A stretch of 43,307 bases of DNA, taken from positions 1-43,307 of the forward strand of contig JAFAMW010000019.1 of the NCBI GenBank assembly GCA_019232985.1. The letters are read 5' to 3'. The position numbers and the translations under genes are program-made. Positions 32,725 to 43,307 of this stretch are shown one piece after another (the stretch's first letter is position 1; each line of letters begins with the position of its first letter). The notes below the pieces were generated by a model, which saw only the letters and a list, made by a program, of their open reading frames with translations, made no database searches and had not been told where the DNA came from. The stretch is from Roseateles sp. GTDB taxonomy: Bacteria; Pseudomonadota; Gammaproteobacteria; Burkholderiales; Burkholderiaceae.

Positions 32725-35700
32725 TCCTCGCGCGAGGCCGCGGGCGCGGGCGTCGCGCTGCGCCATTGCCAGATCAGCTCGATCGCGTTGTCGTCGCCGG
32801 TCTGGGCGCGCACGGTCAGGCGCTGGGCGAGCCGGTAGATCAGCTGCCAGCTGCCGGTCGTCGCGTTGAGGCCGCGCTCGTAGCCGACGTACCAGGCTTT
32901 CGAGAGCTGCTTGCCGACGCCGACGATGGTGTCGTGGGTCGTCGCGTCGTCGCTCTGGCGCAGCGACAGCTCGTCGAGGCCGAGGCGCGAGATCAGCTTG
33001 CCCGACGGGCTGTCGCCCTCGCCCGAGAGCAGCGCGACGGCGGCGCGCTGCAGCAGCGCCATGTCGGTGCGGCCGAGGCCGTCGGACGCGCGGCCGAGCA
33101 GCAGCCACGAGAGCTTGTCGGTATCGCTCATGTCGGGGTCGGCGTACAGGCGCACGAGCGGGCTCTGCGCCGTGCCGCCGACGGCGACGCCGACCGCCTG
33201 GTCGAGGTCGGGGCGCAGCGCGAGGATGTCGAGGCGCGGGTTGTCGTAGGCGCCGTCGAACGCGACGCCGCCGCGCGTGATGTCGAGCTTCTGGCCGTAG
33301 GCCGCGTAGTGGCCGCCGACCGTGCGCACGCGGCCGACCAGGCGCGGCTGGCCGTTGTTCTGGCCGGGCTCCTGGCTCAGCCGCAGCGTGCCCGCGAGCC
33401 GCGCGTCGAAGCCGTGGCCGCGGACCTGCAGCGCGTCGCCGAGGTCGACGTCGAGCGCGATGCGGGTCTTGCGCGCCGACTCGCTCGGCGCGGGCGGCGG
33501 GCCGCCGTCGTCGCCGGGGCGCAGCACGTAGACGTCGCTCGACAGCGTCGGCGCGTCCGAGTGGCTGAAGTCGAACAGGCCCGCGTCGACGCGCAGCTTG
33601 CCGCCGAGCTGCAGGGCGCTCGCATCGAGCTGCAGGGTCGTCGTGCCGCTGACGACGAGCCGGCGGTCGACGCGCTGCAGCAGCGTGAGCTGTTTGGCGT
33701 CGAGCTGCAGGTGCGCGGCCGGCGCGCCGCCGAGCTCGGCCGTGCCGGTCGCGCTGAAGCGGCCGTCGCCTGCCTGGGCGTCGAACGCGTCCAGGCGGGC
33801 CTGCTGGCCGTCGAGCGCGAGCTGCAGGCGGCCGTCGTGGACGTCGACGCCGAGCAGGCGGTTGCGCGCGGCGAGGCCCGTGCCCGCGAGCTCGCCGCGC
33901 ACGAGCGGCGCGTCGGCGCGGCCGGCCAGGGTCACGCCGGCCGTTAGCGCGCCGCCGAGGCGCCAGCCCACGGGCAGCCAGGCGCCGAGGCTCGCGAGGT
34001 CGGCGACGCGCGCGTCGACGCGGCCCGTCAGCGCCGCGTCGCGCGCGGGCACGAGCCCCGGGCTCGCGAGCTCGGCGCGGGCCGCGAGCTGGCCCCAGTC
34101 GCTGCCGTCGAACGCGGCCGTCAGCGCCCAATGGCCGTCGCGCAGCAGGGCGCCGAGCGCGACGCGCTTGAGCCCGAGCGCGCGCGTGCCGCGGTCGTCG
34201 CGCAGGCTCAGGTCGCCGCTCGCGCGCTCGAGGTGGATGTCGGCGGCGGCCTGCGGCAGCGTGTGCAGGCTCGCGTGGCCGCTGACCTGCAGGTCGCCGC
34301 CCCAGCCCATGTCGGGCTGCTGCTGCGCGAGCAGCGGCGCGACGGCGAGCGGTTCGAGCGCGAGCTCGAGCGCGACGTCGGGCGGCGCGCCCTCGTGCAG
34401 CGGCGCGGCCCAGCGCGCGGTCTGCCAGGCGAGCGACGCGGGGCCGACGCGCAAGCGGCCCGGCGCGAGGCTCGCCGCGACCGGCTGGCCCTGGGCGTCG
34501 AAGCTTACGTCGAGGTCGAGGCCGGCGGTCGTCGCGAGCCCCGGGCTGTCGAGCTTCGCGACATGGGCGCGCCAGCGCCGCGCGGCGGCGTCGCCGTGGC
34601 CGTCGAGCGCGAGCGTCAGCGCATGGCCGGCCGCGCGTACGTCGAGCGCGAGGTGGTGGGCGCGCAGCGTGCCGTCGAGCTTGAGTTCGGCGTGATCGAG
34701 CTTGCGGTCCTGCCATTGCGCCTGGTCGAGCGTCGCGTCGAGCGCGAGCGGCGCGTCGAGTGCGGTCGCGAGCTGCCAGCGCAGCCGCGCGTCGGCGACA
34801 TGGGCGGTGGCGGCGCCGTCGACGCCGACATCGTGCAGCGTCAGGGCGCCGTCGCTGCGCCAGGGCGTCGTCGTGCTACCGGCGACGTGCAGCTGGCCTT
34901 GCAGCGCGCCGCGGAATCTATGACCCGTCAGCGCGCTCAGCGCGTCGAGCCCGGCGAGCGCGGGCGCGTCGAGCGTCGCGTGCGCGTCGATCGCGCCAGG
35001 CTCGGCGTGGGCGTCGATCGCGACATGGTTGCCGCCGGCGTCGAGCTGCGCGTGCAGCTCGCGGCCGGCGGCGGCGAGCCGGCCCTGCAGCGGCGCGCCG
35101 GCGAGCAGGCTCGGCCGCAGCGTCAGGTGGGCCTGGCCGCCCGGCCAGCGGTGCAGCGGATCGTCGAGGTCGGCGCGCGTGCCCGCGAGCTCGGCGCTGC
35201 CGTCGAGGTTGAGCGCGTGCTCGCCGCGCGCCCAGGCCGAGTCGGGGGCGCCGCGCACGAAGCGGCGCAGGTCGAGATGGTCGGCCGCGACGCGCAGGCG
35301 GGTGCGCCAGCGCTGCGCGTCGAAGCTCGCGCTGCCGCTCGCGCTCGCCGATCCCGGGCCCGCCGTCAGTCGCGCCGTCGCGACCTCGACGCGCTGCTCG
35401 CCGCCGGGGCCGTGGGGCTGCCAGCTCGCGTCGAGCTTCAGTGCGGCGGCGATCGGCGCGGACGGGCCGGGTTTGGCGGGCGTCGCGGCCAGGGCGGACT
35501 TGTTGACCGATGCGGCGGGCGGCCCGGCCTTGGCTGTGCCGGCGCCGGCGGCGTTGCCGGCGATGTCGGCGACGACGCGGTAGACGCCGGCAGCCGTGCC
35601 GCCGAGCTGCACGCGGCCGTCGAGGCTCAGCGCCGCGAGCTGCGCGTCGAGCTTTTCGGTCTGCAGCCCCGCGAGCCGCGCGTCGAGCTGCCAGCCGCCG

Positions 35701-36776
35701 TCGGCGCGCAGCTGGCCGGTGCCGGTCAGCGTGCCGGCGGCCTGTGCGCGCGTGCCGAGCTCGGCCTTGAGCGCGCGCAGCACGAGCGCCTGGTGCACCG
35801 CGTCGGGGGCCAGGCCGCCGAGCTCGAACGCGAGCGAGCGCACCGGCAGCGCGTGCGCGTCCCAGCGGCCCGCGCGGCCGTTGACGAGGCTCAGCGCGGC
35901 GTCGAGCTGCGGCGTTTTCGCGCCGGCCGTTTCCTGGACCCGGGCCTCGCCGCTGAGCGCCGTGTGCGGCGCGTCGCGCAGCAGCGCGGCGAGGTCGAGC
36001 TCGCTCGCGTCGGCCTGCAGCGCGGCGAGCGGCCAGGCGGCGAAGGGCGCGAGCCTGGCCTTGAGCTGCAGATGCTGGCCGGCCGCGTCGAGCCGGCCCT
36101 GCGCGGCGAGCGCGGCGAGCGGGCCCTTGAGCTCGAGCCTACCCTGCCAGGGCGGCAGGTCGGCGTCGGGCGCCGCGCCGTCGACCTGCAGCTGCGCTTG
36201 CAGCGCGAGCGGCGCCGTCGCGCCGAGCGTCGCCGCGCCCTTGAGCCGCAGCTGCTGCCATTGCAGGCTCGCGACGCGCAGCCGGTGTTCGCGCTGACCC
36301 AGCTGCAGGCTCGCGTCGAGCGTGCCGACGAGCGGCGCGCCGTGCAGGCTCAGGGTGCCGAGCCGCAGCCGGCCGACGTCGACGTCGACGTCGAGCGGCA
36401 GCCGCAGCTCGGTCGGCACGGGCGTGGGTGTCGCGGCTGGCGGCGCGGGGGCGAGCGCGAGGTCGAGCGCATCGGCCTGCAGGTTCGCGATCGTCAGCTG
36501 GCGCCAGCCCAGGTGCAGGCCCTGCCAGCGCAGGCCCGTCACGCGCACCGTGTCGGCGCCGCGGCGCCACACCACGCTGCGCGCGGCGAAGTCGCCGACC
36601 AGCGCGCCCTGGGGCGCGTCGACCGTCAGCCCCGGCACCCGGCCGAGCAGCCAGGCCGTGCCGCCCGCGCTGCCGAGCAGCGCGGCCACGGCGCCCGCGG
36701 CGGCCGCGAGCAGCAGGGCGAGCGCGAGCAGGCCGCCGAGCAGGCGCTTGAGCAGGAGGCGGGCGCCGCGCGGCAT
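32718..36776 (-). CDS. tamB: Translocation and assembly module subunit TamB
   Basis: 1352 residues. One N-terminal membrane anchor (about 8-35, LLLKRLLGGLLALALLLAAAAGAVAALL) is followed by a very long periplasmic beta-rich stretch of repeated Asp/Leu/Gly strands (AsmA/VPS13-like bridge). A C-terminal DUF490/TamB domain (about 1000-1352) has VRTVGGHYAAYGQKLDITRGGVAFDGAYDNPRLDI, VGVAVGGTAQSPLVRLYADPDMSDTDKLSWLLLGRA and GVGKQLSKAWYVGYERGL. TamB spans the periplasm, works with TamA in autotransporter assembly and has been linked to phospholipid transport. Its ATG shares one base with the tamA stop. Last gene of the six-gene operon. Confidence 0.96.
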   Translation of the reverse strand: MPRGARLLLKRLLGGLLALALLLAAAAGAVAALLGSAGGTAWLLGRVPGLTVDAPQGALVGDFAARSVVWRRGADTVRVTGLRWQGLHLGWRQLTIANLQADALDLALAPAPPAATPTPVPTELRLPLDVDVDVGRLRLGTLSLHGAPLVGTLDASLQLGQREHRLRVASLQWQQLRLKGAATLGATAPLALQAQLQVDGAAPDADLPPWQGRLELKGPLAALAAQGRLDAAGQHLQLKARLAPFAAWPLAALQADASELDLAALLRDAPHTALSGEARVQETAGAKTPQLDAALSLVNGRAGRWDAHALPVRSLAFELGGLAPDAVHQALVLRALKAELGTRAQAAGTLTGTGQLRADGGWQLDARLAGLQTEKLDAQLAALSLDGRVQLGGTAAGVYRVVADIAGNAAGAGTAKAGPPAASVNKSALAATPAKPGPSAPIAAALKLDASWQPHGPGGEQRVEVATARLTAGPGSASASGSASFDAQRWRTRLRVAADHLDLRRFVRGAPDSAWARGEHALNLDGSAELAGTRADLDDPLHRWPGGQAHLTLRPSLLAGAPLQGRLAAAGRELHAQLDAGGNHVAIDAHAEPGAIDAHATLDAPALAGLDALSALTGHRFRGALQGQLHVAGSTTTPWRSDGALTLHDVGVDGAATAHVADARLRWQLATALDAPLALDATLDQAQWQDRKLDHAELKLDGTLRAHHLALDVRAAGHALTLALDGHGDAAARRWRAHVAKLDSPGLATTAGLDLDVSFDAQGQPVAASLAPGRLRVGPASLAWQTARWAAPLHEGAPPDVALELALEPLAVAPLLAQQQPDMGWGGDLQVSGHASLHTLPQAAADIHLERASGDLSLRDDRGTRALGLKRVALGALLRDGHWALTAAFDGSDWGQLAARAELASPGLVPARDAALTGRVDARVADLASLGAWLPVGWRLGGALTAGVTLAGRADAPLVRGELAGTGLAARNRLLGVDVHDGRLQLALDGQQARLDAFDAQAGDGRFSATGTAELGGAPAAHLQLDAKQLTLLQRVDRRLVVSGTTTLQLDASALQLGGKLRVDAGLFDFSHSDAPTLSSDVYVLRPGDDGGPPPAPSESARKTRIALDVDLGDALQVRGHGFDARLAGTLRLSQEPGQNNGQPRLVGRVRTVGGHYAAYGQKLDITRGGVAFDGAYDNPRLDILALRPDLDQAVGVAVGGTAQSPLVRLYADPDMSDTDKLSWLLLGRASDGLGRTDMALLQRAAVALLSGEGDSPSGKLISRLGLDELSLRQSDDATTHDTIVGVGKQLSKAWYVGYERGLNATTGSWQLIYRLAQRLTVRAQTGDDNAIELIWQWRSATPAPAASREEP

Positions 36777-38541
36777 CACCAGTTGACCCCCACACTGAAG
36801 TGCAGCCGCCAATGGTGGACCTCGACGCCGCGCGCGATGTCGACGCGCAGCGGGCCGACCGGGCTGCGCCAGCGCACGCCGCCGCCGACGCCCCAGTCGG
36901 GCCGCCAGTCCTGCCAGCGCTGCGCGGCCTGGCCCGCGTCGACGAAGCCCGCGCCCCACAGGCTCGGCATGCTGGCGAACAGGGGGTGGGCGAGCTCGAC
37001 CGTGCCCGTCGCCATCACGCGGCCGCCGACCGCGAGGCCGTTCACGGTCGGGCCGAGCGCCTGGTACGCGTAGCCGCGCACCGAGTCGTCGCCGCCCGCG
37101 CGCCACAGCAGTTTCTGCGGCACGCCGATATTGCTGGCCGCGAAGACCTCGGCGAGCTCGAGCCGCGTCGAGCCGTACCAGCCGCCGATCGGCCGGTAGG
37201 CCTGCAGCAGCAGGCGCGCGCGGCCGAACAGGCCGCTCGCCGCGTTGCTCGCCTCGGCGCGTCCGCCGCCGAGCAGCAGCAGGGCCTGCGTGCCCTCGGT
37301 CGGCAGCAGCGCGTTGTCGACGCGGCTGCGCTTCCACTGCACGTTGAACGAGACCGCGTCCGAGCTGCTGCGGCCGTTCGCATCCGTTTGCAGCGAGTGC
37401 AGCCATTCGGCGTAGACGAGGCGCTCGTCGTGGCCCTGCTCGTGGACGCGGCCGACGCGGGCGCTCAGGGTGTCGAGGACCTCGGCGCCGCTGCGGTCCT
37501 GCTCGGCCTGCAGCGACGCGAGGTTGCGGCTCATGTCGGCCTGGGGGTAGGAGCTCAGCTCGAGCGAACCCGCGCGCAGCTCGCGGCCGAACTGCAGCTT
37601 GTTGCGCGCCGTCAGCGGCAGGCCGAAGGGCTGGCGGTCGAGCAGCTCGAGCGAAGCGCTCTGACCGGTGTTGGCGTGGAAGCCGACGCCGACCGTGGTC
37701 TGGCGCCGCGGCGCCTCGCGCAGGCGCACGATCACGGGCGCCGCGTCGGCGTGCGCGGCGTCGAGCTCCGGCGCGAGCGCGACGCTCACGCTGTCGAACA
37801 GCTGGGTGCGGCGCAGGCGGTCCTGGAAGTCGTCGAGCAGGGCCTGCGTATAGGGCGTGCCCGGCGCGAAGCCGGCGAGGCGCTCGACGCTTTGTTCGCT
37901 CTGCAGGTGCAGGCCGACGATCTGCAGCGCGCCGAGGCGCGCGCGCGGCCCGCTGTCGAGCAGCAGGCTCAGGTGCACGGCCTGGCGCGCCGTCTCGACG
38001 CGCGCGACCGTGCTGGTCCAGCGCGCGAGCGGCCAGCCGGCCGCGCGCACGCGCGTGAGCAGGTCGGTCTTGGCCGCGTCCCAGTCGGTCTGCGTGAACG
38101 GCCGGCCGGGCGGCTGCGTCCACGCGCGGCGCAGCTGCGCGGCCGCGGCGGCCTGCGCCGGGGCGCCGAGGTCGCCGTCGAAATACAGCGTCGCTTCGGC
38201 GACCAGGGCGCGCGGGCCCGGGGCCACGTGCAGGGTCCAGCCGCCGCTCGCGGCGTCGCCGTCGAGGCGCAGCGTCGGGTCGAAATAGCCCTCGGTCTGC
38301 AGCAGGTCGCGCGCTTGGGCCGGGGCCGCCGCGGCGAGGCGCGCGAGCTCGTCGCTCGAGAGCTCGGAGACCTCGTCCTCGCGCAGCGTGCGCGCGAGCT
38401 CGAGGTGGGCGCCGAGCAGGTCGGCGAGCGCGGTCGGGCCGTCGATCTTCAGGCTCGGCGCGGACGTCGCGGCGCGCAGCGGTAGCGCGAACAGCAGCAG
38501 GAGCAGCGCGAGGGCGGGGATCAGCGCGCCGGCACGCCGCT

Positions 38542-38545
<4 letters not shown>
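36776..38545 (-). CDS. tamA: Translocation and assembly module subunit TamA (Omp85 family)
   Basis: 589 residues. A signal peptide (about 1-27, ALLLLLFALPLRAA) precedes three POTRA-like domains (about 30-280) and a 16-strand Omp85 barrel. The Omp85 signature VRGY is at 489-492 in GGDDSVRGYAYQALGP. The chain ends FSVGVNW, with an aromatic terminal residue as expected for BAM substrates. It inserts autotransporters and some other outer membrane proteins with TamB. The ATG overlaps the VWA gene stop (ATGA), tying its translation to that gene. Confidence 0.95.
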
Positions 38546-39723
<1,178 letters not shown>

Positions 39724-39764
39724 GGCGCGCTCGCCGGCAGGTACAACGGGCCGATTATGGGCGT

Positions 39765-41798
39765 TCAGCCCCGGTCGTGGCGCGCGAGCCAGCCGAGGAA
39801 CTCCTGGTACCAGAGCTTGCTGTTGCGCGGCTTGAGCACCCAGTGGTTCTCGTCCGGGAACCAGACCAGGCGCGCGTCGACGCCGCGCGCCTTCAACGTG
39901 TTGTAGTAGGCGAGGCCCTGGGCGTCGGGCACGCGGTAGTCCTGCGCGCCGTGGATCACGAGCGTCGGCGTCTGCATATGCTGCGCGAACGCGTGCGGGC
40001 TCTGCGCGGCGACCTTGGCCGGGTCCTGCCAGTACCAGGCACCGAGTTCCTTGACGTGCCATGAATAGGCGTCGTCGGCGAACATCCCCTGCCAGTCGAA
40101 GCAGCCCGCGTGGCACACATAGGCCTGATAGCGGCCGGGTTTCACATGGCCGTTCATCCACGCGACCATATAGCCGCCGTAGGAGCCGCCGCTCGCGAAC
40201 ACGCGCTTGCGGTCGATCCAGGGCTTCTTGAGCAGCAGCGTCGTCGCGGCCTCGATGTCCTGCAGCTCGAGCTCGCCCCAGCGCTGCGTGATCGAGTCGA
40301 GAAACGCGTGGCCGAAGCTCGACGAGCCGTGGTAGTTCACGCAGGCGAGCACCTGGCCCTGGGCCGCGAAGACCTGGTGGTTCCAGCGCCAGTGCCAGCT
40401 GTCGCCGAAGGCCGTGTGCGGGCCGCCGTGGATCAGGTGGAGGAGCGGGTATTTCTTCTTGGTGTCGAAGCCGGGCGGGTAGACCAGCCACAGCTGCACC
40501 GGGTCGCCCTGCGCGCCCTTGAAGTCGAGCTCCTCGGCGCGGCCGAACTCGAAGCCCGCGAGCAACTCGTCGTTGCAGCGGTCGATGCGCTGCCACGGCG
40601 CGTCGAGCACGCGCGCGGCGAGGCGCGGCGGGAACGCGACGCTGTCGTGGTTGACGACGAGCACGCCGGCGGCCTGGGCGAAGCTCGTCGCGTTGCCGCC
40701 GACGAACAGGCGCGAGACTTCGCGTGCACCGAGATCGAGGCGCCAGACATGGCGGCGGCCGCGCTCCTCGGCGCCGAACAGCAGCGCCTCGTCGTCCTCG
40801 CTCCAGACCAGCGGCGCCGCGACCGACTGGTCGAATTCCTCGGAGAACACGGCCCAGCGGCCCTGGCCGTCGAGCACGGCGGCCCAGGTCGGCATGGTGT
40901 GGCTTTTGGCCTGGTGGCTCGCCGTGAACGCGAGGTGCGTGCCGCCATGACTGTGGCGCGGCGCGCCGAAGTCCCACTCGGGGTCCTGCAGCAGCACGCG
41001 CACGGCGGCGCTGCGCACGTCGACCTCGGCGAGCGCGTAGCGGCCGTCGGGGCGCTTCTCGGCCGCGGGGTCGAACGCGAACACGATGCGGCGGCCGTCG
41101 GGCGAGATGTCGAAGCAGCTCGCGTCGACGTCGGTGCGCGCGAGCTCGTAGTCCGTGCCCTCGAACAGGTCGCGCACCTTGCCCGTGTCGAGGTCGAGCA
41201 CGTGCAGGTGCGGCACGCGGTCCATCGGCAGGTTGCGGTCCCACCAGCGGTACAGGGTCTCGCTCGTGACGTAGGCGGTTTCCTTGCGCTCCTTGAGCGC
41301 CTTCGCGGCCGCGGCCTGCGCGGCGGCGCCCTTGAGCCCGGGCCAGACCCAGGACACGAACGCGATGCGGCGGCCGTCGGGGAACCACTTGAAGCAGTCG
41401 ACGCCGGTCGGGACGTCGCTCACGCGCCGCGCTTCGCCGCCGTCGGCATCGATCAGGTAGAGCTGGGGCTGCTCGTCCTTGGCGCCTTGCTGCTCGCGAC
41501 GCGCGATGAACGCGATGCGCTCGGCGTGCTCGTCGGTCGCGGGGCTCCACTGCGGCTGGCCGTCCTTGTCGCCGGCCGCGGTCAGGCGGCGCGGCGCGCC
41601 GCCGAGCGTCGAGAACAGCCACAGGCTGGATTCGCCCTTGTTCTCGTCCATCGAGTAGCGCGTGACCGAGGCGACGGCCTGGGCGCCGTCCGAGGACAGG
41701 CTGGCCGCGCCGAGACGCTCGAGCTGCCACAGCGCGTCGACGTCGAAGGGTTTCCTGGCAGCGGCCTTGTGCTTCAGCGCGGTTTTGCGAGTTGCCAT
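39765..41798 (-). CDS. S9-family prolyl oligopeptidase-type serine peptidase
   Basis: 677 residues. N-terminal beta-propeller (about 20-400) with WD40-like/TolB-like repeats (GQPQWSPATD, CFKWFPDGRRIAFVS, CFDISPDGRRIVFAF); C-terminal alpha/beta-hydrolase with HGGPHTAFGD for the oxyanion region, nucleophile Ser539 in GGSYGGYM, Asp620 in HGAQDYRVP and His652 in DENHWVL. It resembles acylaminoacyl peptidases and dipeptidyl peptidases and cleaves short peptides. There is no signal peptide, so it is cytoplasmic. The start (MATRKTALKHKAAARK) lies 25 bases inside the GNAT gene; a 41-base gap follows before the VWA gene. Confidence 0.94.
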   Translation of the reverse strand: MATRKTALKHKAAARKPFDVDALWQLERLGAASLSSDGAQAVASVTRYSMDENKGESSLWLFSTLGGAPRRLTAAGDKDGQPQWSPATDEHAERIAFIARREQQGAKDEQPQLYLIDADGGEARRVSDVPTGVDCFKWFPDGRRIAFVSWVWPGLKGAAAQAAAAKALKERKETAYVTSETLYRWWDRNLPMDRVPHLHVLDLDTGKVRDLFEGTDYELARTDVDASCFDISPDGRRIVFAFDPAAEKRPDGRYALAEVDVRSAAVRVLLQDPEWDFGAPRHSHGGTHLAFTASHQAKSHTMPTWAAVLDGQGRWAVFSEEFDQSVAAPLVWSEDDEALLFGAEERGRRHVWRLDLGAREVSRLFVGGNATSFAQAAGVLVVNHDSVAFPPRLAARVLDAPWQRIDRCNDELLAGFEFGRAEELDFKGAQGDPVQLWLVYPPGFDTKKKYPLLHLIHGGPHTAFGDSWHWRWNHQVFAAQGQVLACVNYHGSSSFGHAFLDSITQRWGELELQDIEAATTLLLKKPWIDRKRVFASGGSYGGYMVAWMNGHVKPGRYQAYVCHAGCFDWQGMFADDAYSWHVKELGAWYWQDPAKVAAQSPHAFAQHMQTPTLVIHGAQDYRVPDAQGLAYYNTLKARGVDARLVWFPDENHWVLKPRNSKLWYQEFLGWLARHDRG

Positions 41799-42375
41799 TG
41801 CAGATGCGTCCTGATGGTCGGCCATTCGGCGGCCGTGATGCTGTAGACCGCGGTGTCGCGCAGCGTGCCGTCGGCCATGCGCCGGTGCGCGCGCAGGATG
41901 CCGTCGAGCTGGGCGCCGAGGCGCTCGATCGCGCGCCGGCTCTGGGTGTTCAGGCGATGGGTGCGAAACTCGACGGCGATGCACTCGAGCCGCTCGAACG
42001 CGTGGCCGAGCAGCAGCAGCTTGCACGCCGTGTTGAGCGGGCCGCGCTGGGCGCTCGCGGCGATCCAGGTCGAGCCGATCTCGACGCGGCGGTCGCCATG
42101 CTCGACGTTCATGTAACTCGTCATGCCGACGACGCGGCCGCCCGCGTCGAGCACCGTGAACGGCAGCATCGCGGCGCGCGCGAGCAGGCCGAGGCGGCGC
42201 TCGATCTCGGCGGCCATCGCCTCGGGCGTCGGCACGATCGTGTACCAGAGCTTCCAGAGCTCGCCGTCGCGCGCGGCGTCCTGGAGGCCGGCCAGGTGCT
42301 CGTGCGCGAGCGGCAGGAGGGTCGCGCTCGGGTGGCGCAGCTCGACCGGGGTGCACAGCGGCGTCGCGGCGCCCA

Positions 42376-42376
<1 letters not shown>
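41774..42376 (-). CDS. GNAT-family N-acetyltransferase
   Basis: 200 residues, of the RimJ/RimL-like subgroup. HPSATLLPLAHEHLAGLQDAARDGELWKLWYT, then VVGMTSYMNVEHGDRRVEIGSTWIAASAQRGPLNTACKLLLLGHAFERL, match acetyltransferases that modify protein N-termini or small amines using acetyl-CoA. IECIAVEFRTHRLNTQSRRAIERLGAQLDGIL-type C-terminal part is present. It overlaps the moxR stop by one base and the S9 peptidase start by 25 bases, so it is embedded in the operon. The substrate is unknown. Confidence 0.92.
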
Positions 42377-43221
<845 letters not shown>

Positions 43222-43256
43222 GATGACGGGGGCGGGTTTTGCCTGATGGAGTGGGT

Positions 43257-43286
43257 CGTTCCAGTATAAAGGGACGTTCCTATAAT
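43257..43286. promoter_or_regulatory. AT-rich divergent promoter region at the right edge
   Basis: On the plus strand TATAAT at 43281-43286 is a perfect -10 box, but the -35 position holds only a weak GTTCCA; it would drive a gene to the right of the window. On the minus strand TATACT (43268-43263) could serve moxR. The word CGTTCC is repeated at 43257-43262 and 43275-43280, an 18-base direct repeat that could be a regulator site. Confidence 0.4.
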
Positions 43287-43307
43287 CGTTTGGATAGCCG
43301 GGCTCAG

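Noticed and set aside
32718..38123. Single 1801-codon protein covering tamB and most of tamA
   Set aside because: The tamB frame happens to stay open under tamA; the membrane anchor and the TGATG overlap place the tamB start at 36776.

Overview
The window is very GC-rich, densely packed DNA with gene families and gene order typical of a beta-proteobacterium, most likely order Burkholderiales. This is inferred from the HutF/HutG-type histidine pathway, the ctpA-moeB pairing, the TonB-like protein type and the palindromic elements; no ribosomal marker is present. I support 36 protein genes and one tRNA. Almost every start codon overlaps or closely follows the preceding stop, and no gene-free stretch exceeds about 185 bases. 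I see no insertion sequence, integrase, prophage, CRISPR array or defence island; this is ordinary chromosome with some unusual details.

Left part (1-10507): a truncated cardiolipin-synthase-like gene runs in from the left edge and converges on a complete histidine utilisation divergon. hutU, hutH and a secreted esterase are read leftward; hutC, hutD, hutI, hutG and hutF are read rightward. A HutC-type operator lies between them, on the -35 box of the hutU promoter. Together the enzymes convert histidine to urocanate, imidazolonepropionate, formiminoglutamate, N-formylglutamate, and finally glutamate plus formate. hutH carries an extra in-frame segment of about 27 codons that looks like a captured GC-rich palindromic repeat.

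Middle (10566-22016): a small exported DUF1161 protein, an ABM-fold protein, a TonB/TolA-like protein with about thirty 15-bp coding repeats, a glycine-zipper protein, and a large Oar-like TonB-dependent receptor. These are followed by an EmrA-EmrB-outer membrane factor efflux operon with a divergent CecR-like TetR regulator.

Next (22043-30103): a thioredoxin-like protein and a cupin, then the leftward run ctpA, moeB, LOG-family gene, arginase, glutaminyl cyclase and Rhizobium-type asparaginase. Several of these act on amino-acid nitrogen. An unrecognised 387-residue protein with a dyad directly before its start codon lies upstream of ctpA.

Right part (30208-43307): tRNA-Arg(CCU); an AhpD-like protein and a short-chain dehydrogenase with a divergent LysR regulator; and a six-gene leftward operon moxR, GNAT, S9 peptidase, VWA protein, tamA, tamB. 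This last operon ties an AAA+/VWA pair to the outer membrane assembly proteins TamA and TamB. lysR and tamB meet at a perfect 14-bp hairpin that contains both stop codons.
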